Source of the DNA: Puccinia triticina | Taxonomy: Eukaryota; Basidiomycota; Pucciniomycetes; Pucciniales; Pucciniaceae | Assembly: GCF_026914185.1 (NCBI RefSeq) | Contig: NC_070570.1 | Span: forward strand, 1,364,001 to 1,428,000 | Reading direction: 5' to 3' | Length of the DNA stretch: 64,000 nucleotides | In this document: positions 54,311-64,000 of the stretch, one piece after another | Position numbering within the stretch: position 1 is the stretch's first letter | Layout: each line of letters opens with the position of its first letter | Made by a program: the position numbers and the translations under genes | Notes under the pieces: generated by a model | Seen by the model: only the letters and a program-made list of their open reading frames with translations | Told to the model about the DNA's origin: nothing | The model's database searches: none

Positions 54311-55094
54311 ACCCGTAAAATAAATATTGCTTAACTGCAAATATCATATTTGTTATCTCCCCCTTGCAGAACTGCCACCCGTCCCAAAGGAGTTCTCACA
54401 CCGGCATCAGTCTTCAAGATTCACAACTTCAAGACCCTCAAGAATCCATTTTCTCATTTCCAGCCTCCTTTCCCATTCTGTTCTCCCCCCATCCTTTCTT
54501 CCCTCCCTCTCTCAAGTCAACTCTTTTGATTTTTCTTGGTCCTAACACAGCTTGTGCTGTGGGTTTATTTTGCTGTTTTTGATTCTGCTCCTTCTTTCCT
54601 CTCACCTTTCTTGCTTCTGTTTCTTTTTCCTCCTCTCTCTGTTTTTGTTTTCTGCTTTCTTTTTGTTGTTGTTTTTCATTACCTAATTGTTTGATTCCTG
54701 GTTTCTTTTTCTCTCTCCTTTTGAGTGTTTGCTGGCTTTGTTTTCTTTTCTGTCTCTTTGATGGTTGTGTTGTGCGCGCGTGGCGCGCAAGGATATGATA
54801 AAATGCATGTGACATGTTGTCTCCCCAAGTCCAAGTTTGCTGAACTTGGAGGAGGGGAGCAGCATGGCATTCTGATCCGCCGTCAAAAGGGTAAAAAGAA
54901 GAGTCAAGAGTCCTACAAATCCCCCCCCCCCTCCGACAAATCTCACAAATCTTTCAAGGATCTTCAACAAAGCCGCCGCCAAGAATCCAACCCTTGGCGA
55001 AACAACTCAAAAACATCTCCACAAAGCTATCCGCTTGAATCCCTTGACTCAACCTTTTCTGGACCAATCTGTGAGGGCAGCCACCAGGCACCTA

Positions 55095-55320
55095 TCCCCC
55101 TCCCAGCGCTGCCGCCGGCCTAGCACTGGGCGGAGCTCCATACCGGTTGGGCCACTTTGGGGGCCTTGGTTGCAGCTACCCCTCCTCCGGCGGTTGGTAC
55201 TTGCTTCAGGGGGGTTGGTTTCTGAGTTTGTAGTGCGTCTACTAAGTCGGCCTCGGCCTGGCGGCGTTTTTTCTCCTCTTCATTGGCCTTCTTAGTGATG
55301 TTGGCCAGTTGTTGTCAGAG
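55095..55320 (-). pseudogene. Possible gag N-terminal fragment
   Basis: The minus frame reads QQLANITKKANEEEKKRRQA, then EADLVDALQTQ and KAPKVAQPVW: a charged helix like the N-terminal coiled coil of fungal gypsy gag proteins. It is cut on its upstream side by the CACTA-like element at 55325. Confidence 0.35.
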
Positions 55321-55324
55321 TTTG

Positions 55325-56402
55325 CACTGCAAGAAAAACTCTAGAAACTGCTTGCAGTTGAGATTCAAGAGCTCAAGGCAAGCTGTGCCTCATGCAAGAA
55401 TCAAGCACTGGTTGATTCAATTTCCATGCACATTGCATAATTTATGCAAGAGTGAGTCTAAGGTACAAAAAAATGATTGCAGGCTCCAAAATACTGAGTT
55501 GATACCTGTCTGAATTCCCCTATGTGCACATATCCCTTTTGTATGTATTCACCCCTTTCATAATGTGTACATACCCCTTTATGTGCACATACCCCTTTCA
55601 TGTGTGTGTATCCCTTTCATGTGCGGGTATCCCTTGCATGTGGGTGTATCCCTTTCATGTGCGGGTATCCCTTTCATGTGCGGGTATCCCTTGCATGTGC
55701 GGGTATCCCTTTCACAATGTGTACATACCCCTTTCATCATGCTTTCATGACCCTTTCATGTTTATATGTCCCCTTTGAGTTTTTTACATCCTTTTCAACC
55801 CTTTCATCATTCAGGTTTACATACCCCTTTGATGTTTACATATCCCTTTCACATGCAAATACCCCTTACTGCAGATATCCCTTTCATGCATACATACCCC
55901 TTTCATGCATACATACCCCTTTCATGCATACATACCCCTTTCATGCATACATACCCCTTTCATGCATACATACCCCTTTCATGCATACATACCCCTTTCA
56001 TGCATACATACACCTTTCATCATGTGTACATATCCCTTTTATGTGTTAATAAACCTTCTCACATTCCCCTTTCATGCGTACATATTCCTCTCATATATTA
56101 CATATCCCTTTCATGTGTACATACCCTTTTTATGTTATTCTAGCTGGATTCAATGGTACATGGAGTGTTTTCTAAAAGCAAATAAAAGGGTGCTCAGGGG
56201 GATGCTCATTTGCAAGGTTGAACATTTGTCTCAGCCTACTGTATGAGCACTACAGCATGTTAAGCATTGAGATGCTGAACAAGGTGCACACTGAAGGTGC
56301 ACCAGCATGGAATCTGGGTGCTTGACTCCAGCTTGAGCGGAGGCCTGATTCAAGCTTGCTGCATCTCAACTGCAAGCAGTTTCTAGAGTTTTTCTTGCAG
56401 TG
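55325..56402. mobile_element. CACTA-like non-autonomous element filled with an 18-bp repeat
   Basis: TIRs CACTGCAAGAAAAACTCT and its complement run about 40 bp (55325-55365 with 56362-56402), with a 3-bp duplication TTG on each side. CACTR tips and 3-bp TSDs are the hallmarks of the CACTA/EnSpm group. There is no transposase; the middle is a simple tandem array. Confidence 0.75.
55550..56110. repeat. 18-bp tandem repeat
   Basis: Units of the form CCCTTTCATGCATACATA. The first part (55550-55740) has variants with GTGCGGGTAT, the second (55880-56030) has near-perfect copies. Frames are open on one strand because 18 is a multiple of three. Confidence 0.9.
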
Positions 56403-56953
56403 TTGGTAGCTTTGGAGGCATCTATTTAATATCTGGGACTGCGGTTGGGTGTGATGTTGGAGCAGGATATTTAAGGTTTCTAAGAGCGGAGTTGGGATAT
56501 TCAAGGTTTTGCAGGCGGAGAGATCTGGTTTCTGTAAGAGCTTAGTCAGGATATTCAAGGTTTTGGAGTCAGAGCAATCTGGTTTCTGTTGGTCTGTTGG
56601 GTTTTTAATCTTTGTCTCTCTGAAGTAGATCCTGCAATATGTTATGGTCTGTTCTGGGAGAGGAAGATGGAGTCTGGGGTCTGGGGTTCTGGGGGTTCTG
56701 GATCCAAGATGTTAGATTGCAGGATGCAAAAGAGGCTTGGATCTCCAGCCTCTTGAACCTTGAGCATGGTCTGTGACATGTATGTGTAGTCTATGTACAT
56801 GTGAGTCTGCGCTGAGGAGCCCACGCTACGGCTCATAACATTTACCGAGTTGATCTCTTCTTGAACCTTTTTGCTTGAGCTGGTTTTATTGAGAGCTGGT
56901 GGGGATGGTCTTGCACTTGATGCCACATCAACTCAAGCTTTCCAAGCATTGAA
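56403..56953. other. No gene seen
   Basis: Repeated GATATTCAAGGTTTTG.AG segments (56460-56590), with no product recognised. Confidence 0.4.
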
Positions 56954-57067
56954 AACTGTGAAAAAAAAACTCAAGAAACTGCTGTCATTTGACATGCAAT
57001 ACTAAAAAGGCGCCTTTGTAATATTGCATGTAAACTGGCAGCAGTTTCTTGAGTTTTTTTTACAGTG
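56954..57067. mobile_element. Small fold-back element related to CACTA ends
   Basis: Arms AAAAACTCAAGAAACTGCTG and its complement, ending TACAGTG on the right. The ends resemble the TIR of the element at 55325. About 114 bp. Confidence 0.55.
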
Positions 57068-58387
57068 TAAGGGGTTGTACATTAACTCTAAGACATATCC
57101 CTGTTTGGAAGGGAAATACAACTTGAAGATCAATAGCCGGAAGCTGGGATTGAGAACAGTTGCAATGAGGATTGCATCACACCTCATTGCCTTGTTAAGA
57201 TATTTAGTTGTATTTGTGAGCATCCTTTTCAGCTTGCAATTAAAAACTTTCTACCTGTTAGATAGTTGTATCAGTTTTTACTAAACCATCTGCATTAATC
57301 CCAAGTTTCACATCTTTTTCACTTTCACTCATGCCAATCTTCACATCTGTTTCAATTAACAAGTTTCACATCTGTTTCACTTTCACCTCCCTTGTTATTA
57401 ACATGTGCCTTATGCTTCCATCTAGTGAAACTTGTATGATAGAACTTATAAGTTGTACTTGCTGGATTCTATTGTTCCCCAGACTTTCAGAAGAGACGGA
57501 AATAATAACTTCATTTTATTCAATCATTCCTCTCAAGCTTCAAGGAACATCAACACATTACTACTTCAAGCTTGCTCAACCCTCTCAAATCAACACATCA
57601 CTGTCTGGGTCCGCAGGCCTGAATTTCTCAAAACTTATCATTGGCTGGGCGTAAACTTGTTGGAGCAGATTTGACCCCGCCTACGGCTTGGAGCCACTGG
57701 ATCATCCCAGTAAACTCCCATTGAGTGGATTCTCATCAACTCCTGAGTAACCCACCACTGAAAATCCTTGCAAGCATTGTACTGAATTCAGGTTTGGAGC
57801 AAGATTGCATCTTTCTCTTGATGAACAATTTGATGTGTTGATAATCCAAAATGAGTAAACATGCTGAGGAGTAATCACCCTCCATTTTCTTAGTCAGATA
57901 GTAAAATTCCTAAAAAATAAGATTGTACATGATAGATAAGTGTTTTTTCAAAATGAAGGGAATGAAACAAAAATAAAATCAATGATCAGCTCACACTGAG
58001 ATTTTCATTTAATCTATTTACAATCTTCCACTCTTCTGGGTTAATTTCAACATTGTTGAAGTAATGATTTTTCACTTCTGTTTCAACTCTTGTCTCACAC
58101 ATCAGGTGTGCTTGATTGTTGTCTCTATCTCAGTCTTGTGCCTTGTTCTAAAACTTTCTGGTCTCCTAAAATATCCTCTGCGCCTAGGTCTTCTATACCA
58201 CTATGTTTAAAAATCTTTGCAGGGGCATTTTTGGCTAATTTGCTCCTCACAACACATCACCCTTTGGGGTTGCTCAAAGTGTGATCAAAAAGGGAGTTTG
58301 GAATCCCCTTTGGCTCAGGCACTGCCCAGTGCCAGGGGGGTTTTATTGATGACCCCTGTGATAAGGTTGAATGGGTGCAACCAATGT
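57068..58387. other. No gene seen
   Basis: AT-rich, short repeats of CACATCTNTTTCACTTTCA at 57300-57390, no product recognised. Confidence 0.4.
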
Positions 58388-58627
58388 AAGATTGGTCTAC
58401 CAGACTAATATTTGATATCAGCAGGGCCTACCAATACATTTTGCCTTTGTTGTAATGTATTGGTGGGCCCCACCAATATATGATTGGTCTCCCAGACTGA
58501 TATAATATTGGTGGGGCCTACCAATACATTTCCCCTTTGTTGTAGTGTATTGGTGGGCCCCGCCAATATAAGATTGGTCTCCCTGACCAATATTATATTG
58601 GTTGCCCCTGGTTGACCTCACTGCAGG
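58388..58627. repeat. Palindromic tandem duplication (about 120 bp x 2)
   Basis: Each unit combines ACCAATATAAGATTGGTCT and CCAATACATTTTGCC with a returning arm GTATTGGTGGGCCCC. Outer inverted arms (GGGTGCAACCAAT and ATTGGTTGCCCC) suggest a MITE whose centre has been duplicated. Confidence 0.65.
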
Positions 58628-58769
58628 GGGTTGCAACCAATGCAACCACTTTTGCAGGGAGGTTAGCAAGGGAATTCAGGGCCCGTCATTCATTAGTGTC
58701 AACTTAGCTGGCCAAACTGCAACCATGAAAAAGTACATTTGGTTGAATTTTTTGCTAGCCTCTGTAATA

Positions 58770-58961
58770 GGGGGGTTCACAATCAAGTTTCAAAGAAACT
58801 TTGCAGCCCATTTTAAGGCCTTTTTATGAACTACTTTCTTAAAAATATATCAACGTTTGGGTCTTCCTTGGCAATCAGAAATTTTTTGCTCTTTAAAAAG
58901 TTGTTCATAAAGGCCTTAAAATGGGCTCTAAAGTTTTCTTAAAATCCTATTGTGAACCCCC
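58770..58961. mobile_element. 192-bp mariner-like MITE
   Basis: Inverted ends GGGGGGTTCACAAT and ATTGTGAACCCCC between TA dinucleotides (58768-58769 and 58962-58963). Long internal palindrome AAGGCCTTTTTATGAAC/GTTCATAAAGGCCTT. TA duplication fits the Tc1/mariner group. Confidence 0.75.
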
Positions 58962-59190
58962 TAATGGGTATCATTGCTCCTGTCTTTCCAGTCCAGGAAA
59001 CGCGGCAACAGGGCAGTTTGATCACTTACTTCCACCCCACATGCTCCTCCTGCTCATCTTTTCCTCCCCCTCGCCTTTGGCGACGCCGCAGCTTGTCTAA
59101 TTACCACACTGAGCATTTTTCCGGCATTTCAAAGGCATGGCAAACGAGCAAAGGCAACAAATCAAAGAAAAACAGAAGCCTACGAGGGAG

Positions 59191-59983
59191 ATGACCCATC
59201 AGCCGACGTAAGATGGGACAGGTGAGCGAGGATGTTGGCCGGGCTGAGCTGGCGGGTCAAGAGTCCAGTACTATACTCCTTGATCGACGGGTGTCCGGTC
59301 TTAGCCTCGAGGAGCCAGTCAAAGACGGAAAAAAGACTCCTGCTGGCTGATGTAAGCTCTTGAGATCCAGCTGGCGACATCACCGGGCTGAGCTAGTTCC
59401 TGATCTAATCCCGCTCCAGCGCTGCTTGGCCCGACCCATCCAACGCGCCCCAGCTGAAGAAAACCATCATCTGCTCATCAGTTTCCATGTGCGCAAGATC
59501 CTTTGGCTCCTCTCTTGAGTCGCGGATGCATATCAGAATTACCTTGGAATTTCTATCGGCGTGAAGAGGGTCTTTGGCAGAGAAGGCCTTGGGGATCCTG
59601 AGCTTGACGAACTACCAAGAAGCTTGTCAGTCAGTTTTTTGAGATCCTCTCCATCTTTCTCGTTAGGAATCGTGTCGTAGGAGGCTTAGGGTTCGTTTTT
59701 GTTGAGTGTACACCACGGGGCGCATTCCTGGAAATGCCCTGCATCCCACGGACGTTTCTCACTGAGATATGTCCTGAGGATGTCCGGAGGGCGTCCAGCG
59801 GACGCGAGGGGCACTGAGCATCACTTGGACGCTTCTGGAAGTAAAGGAACCCAGAATGTGGTTCGCGGTAGGATAGATAATTTCATGTATATAAAGAGGA
59901 AGACTATTTATGTACATGCAATTATCTAAGCACAAAAGGGGTCTAGGAGAGAAAACTCACTGTAACCTCACTGGGTTACAACA
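59191..59983 (-). repeat. Probable 3' LTR of copia element H
   Basis: The minus-strand start is clear: TGTTGTAACCCAGTG at 59983, right after the purine tract GAGAGGGGGGAG and the pol stop codon. The far end near 59191 is a guess from a base-composition change and a TG; the other LTR lies outside the window. Confidence 0.55.
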
Positions 59984-59995
59984 CTCCCCCCTCTC

Positions 59996-62900
59996 CTAGG
60001 CTCCGGACATGATCCTCCCCCGGAATCTTTCAAAAGGCTCTTTACCCAAAGCCTTGGTGAACACGTCAGCTAATTGATCCGCCGTGGGTACCCAGGTTAA
60101 CTGAGTCTTGGCGTCAAACAGCGCCTGGTTTGTGAGGTAAAATTCACGGTCAACGTGCCGTACACGTTTATTTGCCGAGTCGTCCGTGCTTACCCGGATG
60201 GCGGCTTTGTTGTCACAAAACAGGTGACCTGTGAAGTCCCTCTTGAGAATGTCAGTCAGAAGATGCTTTACCCACAGGACATGCCTGGTTCCAATTCCCA
60301 GTGCCATATACTCAGCCTGGCACGTCGAGGCTGCAATTGTCGCAAAACGCCGCGACGCCCAAAGAACTGGGCAGCCGTAGAAGCTGATGAGTATACCATA
60401 TGTTGACCGTCCAAGTTCCCCGCCCCATGACGCGTCACAAAAACATTTCAACGCTTTCTTACTCTCGTCGGGAACTAGATCCAGTTGCAGGTCCCTCGAT
60501 CCAGCCAAGTAACCAACCAGATGCTTGACTCCTTTCCAGTGATTTACCCCTGGTTTTGCCGAAAAACGCGCTAAAAGGTTAACAGCAAATGCAATGTCGG
60601 GTCTAGTACCTACTGCCAGAAAACTGAAGGCTCCCAGGATGGAACAAAAAAGTGTCGAATCCTTCTCGCATCCGTTCGGATCCGTCACAAGCTCCAGTGA
60701 AGGGGGGAGTGGCATCCGGGTGATCAGTGCATTGTCCCAATGCTCGCGCAGAATCTGATCAATGAGTTTTGGCTGCCGGAGATGGAAACCTTTACTGGAC
60801 CTTTGAACCTGTAGCCCGACAATTGACTCAATGCCATCCGTCCATTTGATCTCCAAAACGCCTTTCAAACCCGCCTCCAATCGCCGCAGTAGTCCATTCG
60901 AAGACCCAGTCACGATTCCATCGTCGACGTGGATCCAAATGATCCCGGTTTCCGCCGCATGCTGTAATGTATATAAGCTATTATCATATTGGCTAGCTTT
61001 GTAACCCAAACCTGTAAGAATGCCTTTCAGGTGGAGCCACCAGCACCGCGCTGCCTGCTTAGTCCCATACAGGGCCTTATGCAGCTTCATGGCATATCCC
61101 GGCGGAAGATCCAGTCCTTCAGGGGCCTTTACCCAGACCTCCTCGTCAATCAGCGAGTTGAGGTACGCTGCTACAAAATCAAAAGACCGGACCGGCCAAT
61201 TGAACTTCGCCGCCAAGGTGAAGAGCAATCGCATAGAGACAAATGTCGCAGTTGGCGCAAAAGTCTTGTTGAAATTGTATCCCTCTACTTGTGTAAAACC
61301 CTTTGCGACATAACGCGCTTTCCAGCGCACAACCTCCAATTCGTCATTCATCTTCTCAGCAAACACCCAACAACTGTCCAGCGGCTTCCTGTTGGCCGGG
61401 CACGGGAGCGCTGACCAGACCTTCATGCGCATCAGATTGTTGAGTTCTTCCTTGATAGCCATCTTCCACTTGTCCCACACAGGGGATTTCATTGCCTGCC
61501 TATACATCTTTGGAACCGCGGCTGCAAAAAAGGAACATTCCTGTAGGAGTTTGTCCACGACAAGTTCTTGCTCCTGTACCTGTAAGTCCGCACTGAAGTC
61601 ACCCAGCGTCAGTCTGTTCATGATGAAATTCAGCTTGTTCTTCTCTCCCGGTGGGACAGCGGGAGGATCAGTAATGGGATCCTTGACCAACGGGGTCTTC
61701 ATCGGTGGGACAGGTAAGTTACTCAACGTCTTGTATTCTGCCGGTCGTGAGTCGCGCCACTTCACCACCGCTGAGGCAACCAATTTGTTCGCCGCGGGAA
61801 CCCAGAAAATCCAGCCCTTGCTGTCATCGCAGTTCGCCACCACGCGCCCTTCAAGCGCCCTCTCATCCAGTTTCTTCCGCTGCTCCACTGGAATGTGGAT
61901 GAAACCCGTCTCGCCGAAGATCCTAGTCGTATCAAAAACTGGTTTCCTACTGAAGAAGGCTTCCCATGGAGATCTGTTGCCACTTGTCTTGTTAGGTAGT
62001 TTATTCAGTGTGTCACTCGCCCAGATGTAACTGAAGCCCCAGAAAGACTTATCCAGCTTGCTGTCGATCAGAAGAGTGCGCCCCATGTCATTCAGCGTCC
62101 TATTGTACCGCTCAATCGCCCCATTCTGATAATGGTGGTATGGAAGCGCCCGTTCAGCAGTTATGCCCCGGTCTACTAGGAAATCAAGGAAAACTTTGCT
62201 GTTAAATTCCCCGCCATTGTCGCTGTGGATCGTTTTCACCCTGTCGCCCGTGATCAACTCCCAGCGCTTGATGGTCGCGATCAGCAGACCACATGATTGA
62301 TCCTTAGTCTTCATAACCTTTGCTTTGGAGTACCCGGTACCAAGATCCCGGACTGTGAGCACAAACGACCCCCCATTGAAAGTCGGCACTTGGAACGGAC
62401 CTATAATATTGCAGGAGATGATAGAAAGCCTGTTGATAACCCGGTCAGTACTCCCTAGTCGGTTTGTCAGTACACTCTTGCTGATAGCGCAATTCGCGCA
62501 TTTGATACTACCAGGTGGGAGGACTCTTGGTAGTCCAATAACCTGGCCAAGTTTACACATATGTCTTATGGTCCTCAGGCTGGCGTGGCCAAAGATACAA
62601 TGCCAATATACCAGTGTTTTTTCATTTGTTGTCAGCTCCTTGCCATCAAAACTCTCAGCTTCTGGCACATCGACTGGGATCACAAAAGGAGGTTTTATTT
62701 GCAGGCGCTCTGGGGTAGAAACAGGACAAAAGGAAACGACAGGTCTGGTTCTCAGGGGAATAACAGGAGGGATAGGGCACGCGATCGTGGCAGGGTTGGT
62801 CAAAGGTTTCGGGAACACCCATTTATTCTGGTGTTTGACAAAAGGACACGAGAAGAGATGCTTTTTGTCTCTTCCAAAAATCTCATAGGAGTCACGTTCT

Positions 62901-64000
62901 ACATCATACGTAAAGTAACAGTCAGCTTTTCTGATTGCAGCTAGCGAGATCAAAGTCGTCCTTGCTAGCTTACAGTATAGCACCCCATGGACAGTAACCC
63001 GTTGGTTGTCAGCGCCACTGAACTGCAGGTCGCCTTGGCCTGTGATATAGGCGGCATTTCCTTCGGTGGCTACTTTAAGAGGAATGGGGATGGGTAATGA
63101 GCGGAAGTTGAAGAAAAAACTGCGGTCACCACAGAGGTGTTGAGACGCACCAGAATCCACAATGGGAGCTCCATCGGCCATGTCAACGTTGATTTGGCCA
63201 AAGTGTAGATCCGCCAGATCGTCGGCCAAGTCTCCCAGTTCCACAATGCTGGCACCTCCCCCAGAGTCATTGCCGGAGGTTCCCACATCTGCCATCCTCG
63301 CGCTGGCAGGGGTCGGTCTGCCCATCGGATTTTGACTTTGATGCGCTTGATCAACCCGCTGAAGTCGATATTGAGGCCGATAAGAATCGCCTCTCTGGCG
63401 TTCGAAACTTCCCTGCCGAGGACCGGGTTGTTGGCCCGTGGCTTGTTGGAACTGCCGGCCGGGAGGGGTCACAGTCGGGTAGGTCCCTACTGAACCGGCC
63501 GGGGCCACGATCGGATAGAAAGGCTGGAAACCGGATTGTTGAGTGACCGGGTACCGATTGTATGGGCGAACGACCGGAGGACCCCTATTGAAGTTGCGGG
63601 GTTGTTGGCCGGACTGTCGGAGCGGGCAATGTCGGAGTTGGTGGTCCGGGGATCTGCAAAGAAAACAAACACCCGCCTGCATCACTTGAAAATCCGCCGC
63701 ATCCGGCATGTTGTCGAGATTCATCGGTGCTGCAGGGATTGCCGCATTCAGCCTTTCAGGCTGCATGTTCGTTGTCGCCGCCTCCGCCCTCATTGCTAAA
63801 GGGGTCTCCTGCACCCCAGCCCGGTCTGGGCCTCGCGCCTCAGCTTGATTCCGCATGTTCGAGCGAACCTGTCCAATTGTCCTGACAATGGTGTCGAAGT
63901 CGTCCACTGTTTTGGACCTCGATTGGCTCATTGACAGCTCCACTCGCCGGTCCACTTCGTCCATTAGCTCCGGGTCCAAGCCGAGGCCGTTTTGTAGGAT
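59996..64000 (-). CDS. Element H: Ty1/copia Gag-Pol polyprotein, 5' end outside window
   Basis: Open from the window edge to TAG at 59996, more than 1330 codons. The zinc knuckle is CFLCRSPDHQLRHC and the protease IVDSGASQHLCGD. The integrase finger is HCIFGHAS...CANCAISK. The core keeps D in HSDNGGEF and E in GAIERYNRT but has ISCNIIGPF where the first catalytic Asp is expected (Asn here). RT has WKARYVAKGFTQVEGYNFNK and the active site WIHVDDGIVTG. RNase H has CFCDASWGG, TCQAEYMALG and FCDNKAAI. Integrase before RT is the copia order. No stops or frameshifts seen; the capsid lies mostly outside the window. Confidence 0.93.
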   Translation of the reverse strand: MLQNGLGLDPELMDEVDRRVELSMSQSRSKTVDDFDTIVRTIGQVRSNMRNQAEARGPDRAGVQETPLAMRAEAATTNMQPERLNAAIPAAPMNLDNMPDAADFQVMQAGVCFLCRSPDHQLRHCPLRQSGQQPRNFNRGPPVVRPYNRYPVTQQSGFQPFYPIVAPAGSVGTYPTVTPPGRQFQQATGQQPGPRQGSFERQRGDSYRPQYRLQRVDQAHQSQNPMGRPTPASARMADVGTSGNDSGGGASIVELGDLADDLADLHFGQINVDMADGAPIVDSGASQHLCGDRSFFFNFRSLPIPIPLKVATEGNAAYITGQGDLQFSGADNQRVTVHGVLYCKLARTTLISLAAIRKADCYFTYDVERDSYEIFGRDKKHLFSCPFVKHQNKWVFPKPLTNPATIACPIPPVIPLRTRPVVSFCPVSTPERLQIKPPFVIPVDVPEAESFDGKELTTNEKTLVYWHCIFGHASLRTIRHMCKLGQVIGLPRVLPPGSIKCANCAISKSVLTNRLGSTDRVINRLSIISCNIIGPFQVPTFNGGSFVLTVRDLGTGYSKAKVMKTKDQSCGLLIATIKRWELITGDRVKTIHSDNGGEFNSKVFLDFLVDRGITAERALPYHHYQNGAIERYNRTLNDMGRTLLIDSKLDKSFWGFSYIWASDTLNKLPNKTSGNRSPWEAFFSRKPVFDTTRIFGETGFIHIPVEQRKKLDERALEGRVVANCDDSKGWIFWVPAANKLVASAVVKWRDSRPAEYKTLSNLPVPPMKTPLVKDPITDPPAVPPGEKNKLNFIMNRLTLGDFSADLQVQEQELVVDKLLQECSFFAAAVPKMYRQAMKSPVWDKWKMAIKEELNNLMRMKVWSALPCPANRKPLDSCWVFAEKMNDELEVVRWKARYVAKGFTQVEGYNFNKTFAPTATFVSMRLLFTLAAKFNWPVRSFDFVAAYLNSLIDEEVWVKAPEGLDLPPGYAMKLHKALYGTKQAARCWWLHLKGILTGLGYKASQYDNSLYTLQHAAETGIIWIHVDDGIVTGSSNGLLRRLEAGLKGVLEIKWTDGIESIVGLQVQRSSKGFHLRQPKLIDQILREHWDNALITRMPLPPSLELVTDPNGCEKDSTLFCSILGAFSFLAVGTRPDIAFAVNLLARFSAKPGVNHWKGVKHLVGYLAGSRDLQLDLVPDESKKALKCFCDASWGGELGRSTYGILISFYGCPVLWASRRFATIAASTCQAEYMALGIGTRHVLWVKHLLTDILKRDFTGHLFCDNKAAIRVSTDDSANKRVRHVDREFYLTNQALFDAKTQLTWVPTADQLADVFTKALGKEPFERFRGRIMSGA

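Noticed and set aside
54725..55123. Frame resembling a small secreted protein
   Set aside because: The first in-frame ATG comes after part of the hydrophobic stretch, a stop lies directly upstream, and the rest is Lys/Ser-rich without a recognisable family.
55524..56246. Cys/His/Tyr-rich repeat proteins
   Set aside because: Translation of the 18-bp tandem repeat; openness is due to period 18 being divisible by three.

Overview
The window looks like a repeat-dominated piece of a fungal genome. A basidiomycete, plausibly a rust fungus, is my best guess, from the mix of Ty3/gypsy, copia, hAT-like and CACTA-like elements, a short 91-nt GT-AG intron in the one candidate host gene, and the near absence of host genes. 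This is an inference; nothing here fixes the species.

Left third (about 0.8-18.4 kb): one old minus-strand Ty3/gypsy element (called A here) is split by two later insertions. Element B (2972-9931, TSD TGATC) sits in A's pol and itself carries a non-coding LTR element C (7058-9835, TSD GAGGG) in its 5' LTR. Element D (13005-17841, TSD ATATT) sits in A's 5' end and carries an 806-bp solo LTR, F (15716-16521, TSD ATATT). B, C, D and the intact element E (49943-53992) form one lineage. They share the same LTR architecture, the same polypurine tract, an unusual C-oligo(T)-C stretch right after the 5' LTR, and (in B, D and E) a pol that starts directly with the protease and lacks gag.

Middle (18.4-31.3 kb): a possible two-exon host gene (18861-19701), a 215-bp LTR-like element that carries a tRNA-like sequence (20553-20767; second copy 42779-42993), and a complete chromodomain Ty3/gypsy element G (21788-31277). 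G's two 969-bp LTRs look identical, its TSD is AATAA, and it splits a degenerate minisatellite. G has a 2251-aa gag-pol frame and a 393-codon ATG frame overlapping the start of gag.

Right half (31.3-64 kb): small inverted-repeat elements, a catalase gene fragment, and a broken minus-strand gypsy element K (42.2-49.1 kb). K abuts a hAT-like TIR element (I, 40862-42244) and is interrupted by a second one (J, 45632-48704, TSD ATTTCCCA). I and J carry arrays of hairpin-forming tandem repeats. Then come the young gag-less element E, a CACTA-like element filled with an 18-bp repeat, several MITEs, and a copia element H (59996 to the window end, minus strand).

The most interesting signals are: (1) a duplicated, sequence-diverged but structure-conserved hairpin module in the LTRs of B, C, D and E, with splice-site-like borders between the two copies; (2) the tRNA-bearing small LTR-like element with perfect TSDs; (3) the overlapping frame in G; (4) the gag-less intact element E; and (5) hAT-like elements filled with self-complementary satellites. 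All calls come from reading the sequence; no database search was possible.
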